DNA of 25,943 nt from Euryarchaeota archaeon UBA52 (GTDB taxonomy: Archaea > Thermoplasmatota > Poseidoniia > Poseidoniales > Thalassarchaeaceae). Shown here one piece after another: positions 23,833 through 25,943 of this stretch. The stretch is from contig DAVB01000068.1 of the NCBI GenBank assembly GCA_002505455.1, positions 1 to 25,943 on the forward strand, in the 5' to 3' direction. Position 1 is the stretch's first letter, and every line of letters starts with the position of its first letter. The translations under genes were made by a program, and so were the position numbers. The notes beneath the pieces are model-generated. The model did not search any database and was not told the DNA's origin. It was given only the letters and a program-made list of their open reading frames with translations.

Positions 23833-25943
23833 TCATGAAGTGGTCGCAGGGCTCATCGTACTATTCATTGCAATGGCGAAGGCTTCCTTGGAGTCGCGGA
23901 ATAGGTGACCTGCAACGTTTCTAACGACCAAAAATGGTGATTCACCCGAATCCTTCACGAGCATACCATTCAGTATCACGATAAACACGGAAGCTTCGTG
24001 AAGGACTATTCCGATAGCGATACTGGAATTCAGACCCAGTAATGTAGTCATGACGAGTAGCAGCGTCACCCCCATTGAAATTGCGATATTGTATGAAACT
24101 CTCTTTCTAGTTCGCTTTGAGATATCGACTAATTTGGCTATTATCATTGGATCTTGCCCGGGTATGAGTACGTCTGCAGCATCCAAATTTATCTGTTCTC
24201 CGGATCCCATTGCTATTCCCACCGTAGCGGTGGCAAGGGCGCCGGAGTCGTTGAAACCATCACCAGCCATCAAAGTGGTTCTCGCAGCGGTCATCTGCTC
24301 GACAAGGAGTGCCTTTCCTTCTGGATCGACATCGCCCCTACATCTTGAGTTCGGGATGCCCAATGACTGTCCGAATCTCTCAACTGCAAGTTGCTGATCG
24401 CCGGAAAGGATCTGCACTTCTACCCCATTAGCCATCAGAGAGGACACTAATGTGTCAGCACCGGTTCTCAAATCGTCATTCCTGAATGTGAATAGTGCGA
24501 TTGTGCGGCCTTCGAGAGCCAATAGACTGCTGCCAAGGCCTTCTGATGACGCGGTCTTCTGAATTTTTTCTAATCTTTGATTGGTTTTGAAGCCGGATGA
24601 TTTGATCCAACCGGATGCGCCAAATGCGGCGTCGCAGCCATCGAAAATGCCTTTGACGCCTGCATCTCCATCGCTGATGGATGTGATATCTGAGAGCTCT
24701 ATCTCACGTTTTTTTGCCTCGGCGACTACTGCGTCTGCATATGGGTGATTGCTTTTCGTCTCGAGTGCCGCTGCTATCGAAAGTGCGAGAGTTTGGTCCA
24801 CCCCTCTTATTGTGTAGATTTGCTCGAGAGTGGGTTGTCCGGATGTGAGCGTTCCGGTCTTATCTAAAAAGGCTAGATCCACACTTGCTATATTCTCAAT
24901 GACATCTCCTCCTCGTGCCACGACACCAGCCGTAGAGGCGGCAGATAATGCGGTTGCATGTGGCACAGGTGCAGCGAGCAAAAGAGCGCATGGGCAAGAG
25001 ACGACCCATAGTATGAGGGTTGCAACCATGTCGCCGGAATACAATCCATATGCGACTGAGGAAGCAAGTACCAGAGGCACCCACACAGCGGTGAAGCGCT
25101 CGATTATCGATTGGGTTGAGGTTGGAGTTTCTCGATATTTTCTGACCATTTCGATCAGTGAGTAAAGTCGCGTTTTACTCCCCACCTCGACTGTACGAAT
25201 CGAGATTGGCCCTCGGACTAAATTCAACCCTGCCTCTACAGAATCGCCCTCTGCTACCGATGCAGGTATTGGTTCTCCTGTCAACGGAGAGCGGTTGATC
25301 AAACCACTTCCCTCAATGACCATGCCATCGACAGGAATTATTTCACCCGATCTCACTTCTATGATATCTCCCTGTACGACGTCCTCAATCGGAGTCATGC
25401 CAGCCACATGAGGCCCCGCGCCCGCGGAATGAGAATGCCCTTTGGATTCCGTAATGACACGCGCTGTTTTTGGAAGTCGGTCAAGTCCTCCTTGCATGGC
25501 TTTTCTTGCCTCGAATAAGGTTCTCTCCTCGATGTATGATGCAAGAGCTACCAGTCCTGTGACAATTATCGCTTCTTCCCATTCTGTTAGAAGTAAGGCC
25601 CCTACAACTGCCAACGAAGTTAGAAATTGGAAACCTAAAACCATGTTGAATAGGCTAGTTACAGCCGTTTTGAACATTGATTGTCCGGCGAACATCACTG
25701 TCAGGATTGTTAATGACGCGGGAACTATGCTTGGTATCTCAGAACTTGACAGGAACATTACTGCAAATAGGGATGGGACGGTCATGATTGCAGCTATGAG
25801 TTGTTTCTGATCATCTCGAAGACGTATGGTGGATGAAGGTCTTGTTCTCAATCTCCCCCCCAGTATCTTGTTCAACCTATATCCGGCATAATTTCTTATT
25901 CTGAGATCTTTTATCGGAACTCTGATTATTTCGATCTTGGCAT
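23833..25943 (-). CDS. heavy-metal-transporting P1B-type ATPase, 5' end outside window
   Basis: Exports a soft or transition metal ion across the cell membrane using ATP. Numbering from a TTG at 25875: membrane segments at about 26-44, 50-66, 84-97 and 100-114; actuator TGEP at 199-202; metal-site SCPCAL at 293-298; phosphorylation site DKTGT at 338-342; then SNHPYADA and GDGFNDSGA, and two final membrane helices. The final membrane pair has LHEASVFIVILN, recalling the HEG-type motif of some Zn/Co/Cd pumps. A His-rich loop (GHSHSAGAGPH, 146-156) sits in the actuator domain. The frame stays open for 22 codons above the TTG to the right edge with no stop and no ATG, so the protein probably extends beyond the window, perhaps into an N-terminal metal-binding domain. 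Metal identity is unresolved. Confidence 0.93.
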   Translation of the reverse strand, partial: AKIEIIRVPIKDLRIRNYAGYRLNKILGGRLRTRPSSTIRLRDDQKQLIAAIMTVPSLFAVMFLSSSEIPSIVPASLTILTVMFAGQSMFKTAVTSLFNMVLGFQFLTSLAVVGALLLTEWEEAIIVTGLVALASYIEERTLFEARKAMQGGLDRLPKTARVITESKGHSHSAGAGPHVAGMTPIEDVVQGDIIEVRSGEIIPVDGMVIEGSGLINRSPLTGEPIPASVAEGDSVEAGLNLVRGPISIRTVEVGSKTRLYSLIEMVRKYRETPTSTQSIIERFTAVWVPLVLASSVAYGLYSGDMVATLILWVVSCPCALLLAAPVPHATALSAASTAGVVARGGDVIENIASVDLAFLDKTGTLTSGQPTLEQIYTIRGVDQTLALSIAAALETKSNHPYADAVVAEAKKREIELSDITSISDGDAGVKGIFDGCDAAFGASGWIKSSGFKTNQRLEKIQKTASSEGLGSSLLALEGRTIALFTFRNDDLRTGADTLVSSLMANGVEVQILSGDQQLAVERFGQSLGIPNSRCRGDVDPEGKALLVEQMTAARTTLMAGDGFNDSGALATATVGIAMGSGEQINLDAADVLIPGQDPMIIAKLVDISKRTRKRVSYNIAISMGVTLLLVMTTLLGLNSSIAIGIVLHEASVFIVILNGMLVKDSGESPFLVVRNVAGHLFRDSKEAFAIAMNSTMSPATTS

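Noticed and set aside
25873..25875. TTG as the start of the P-type ATPase
   Set aside because: The frame is open for 22 further codons to the window edge with no stop, and TTG has no ribosome binding site or TATA box in front, so an upstream start beyond the window is more likely.

Overview
The window looks like chromosomal DNA from an archaeon, most probably a marine planktonic euryarchaeon of the Marine Group II (Poseidoniales) type. Supporting evidence: a short archaeal aIF5B-type initiation factor, a COG3199-type ATP-NAD kinase-like gene, A/T-rich TATA-like elements about 25-40 bases before several starts, strong GGAGG ribosome binding sites at only a few genes, a photolyase-family gene, and a fasciclin/blue-copper surface protein ending in a PGF-type sorting tail. 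The taxon is inferred from gene content, not from a marker RNA. No rRNA, tRNA, CRISPR array, insertion sequence or phage gene was seen.

Layout. 1-614 (-): N-terminal two thirds of an SDR-type L-threonine dehydrogenase, running off the left edge and divergent from pyrG (CTP synthase). 2449-3951 (+): an AT-richer photolyase/cryptochrome gene. 3971-5110 (-): ATP-NAD kinase-like protein. 5281-8314 (+): a bacterial-type threonyl-tRNA synthetase and a GHMP sugar kinase of the heptose-7-phosphate kinase type. That kinase gene overlaps tail to tail with a phosphoheptose isomerase-like gene on the other strand. Upstream of the isomerase on the minus strand (8925-13077) is a probable envelope operon: a 3-TM protein, a large secreted Ig-like protein anchored by a C-terminal helix, and a 6-TM protein with a long helical cytoplasmic part.

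13143-15032 (+) encodes an unusual PIN-nuclease / helical-repeat / OB-like protein. 15064-16599 (-) is a surface protein with two fasciclin domains, a duplicated Cys/His mini-motif and a blue-copper domain. 16813-20311 (+) holds a nitroreductase, a DsrE-like protein, nucleoside diphosphate kinase and aIF5B. 20379-22316 (+) holds a MoxR AAA+ ATPase and a ParA ATPase, which meet stop to stop with a minus-strand group: a charged coiled-coil protein, a protein with three zinc ribbons, and a heavy-metal P-type ATPase that is open to the right edge.

The window mixes housekeeping (nucleotide synthesis, aminoacylation, initiation) with envelope, sugar-modification and metal/redox functions. The least explained parts are the three-gene envelope module, the PIN fusion protein, the fasciclin-copper protein with its repeat, and the MoxR-ParA-coiled-coil neighbourhood. 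All coding regions are long and intact; I saw no clear frameshift or pseudogene.
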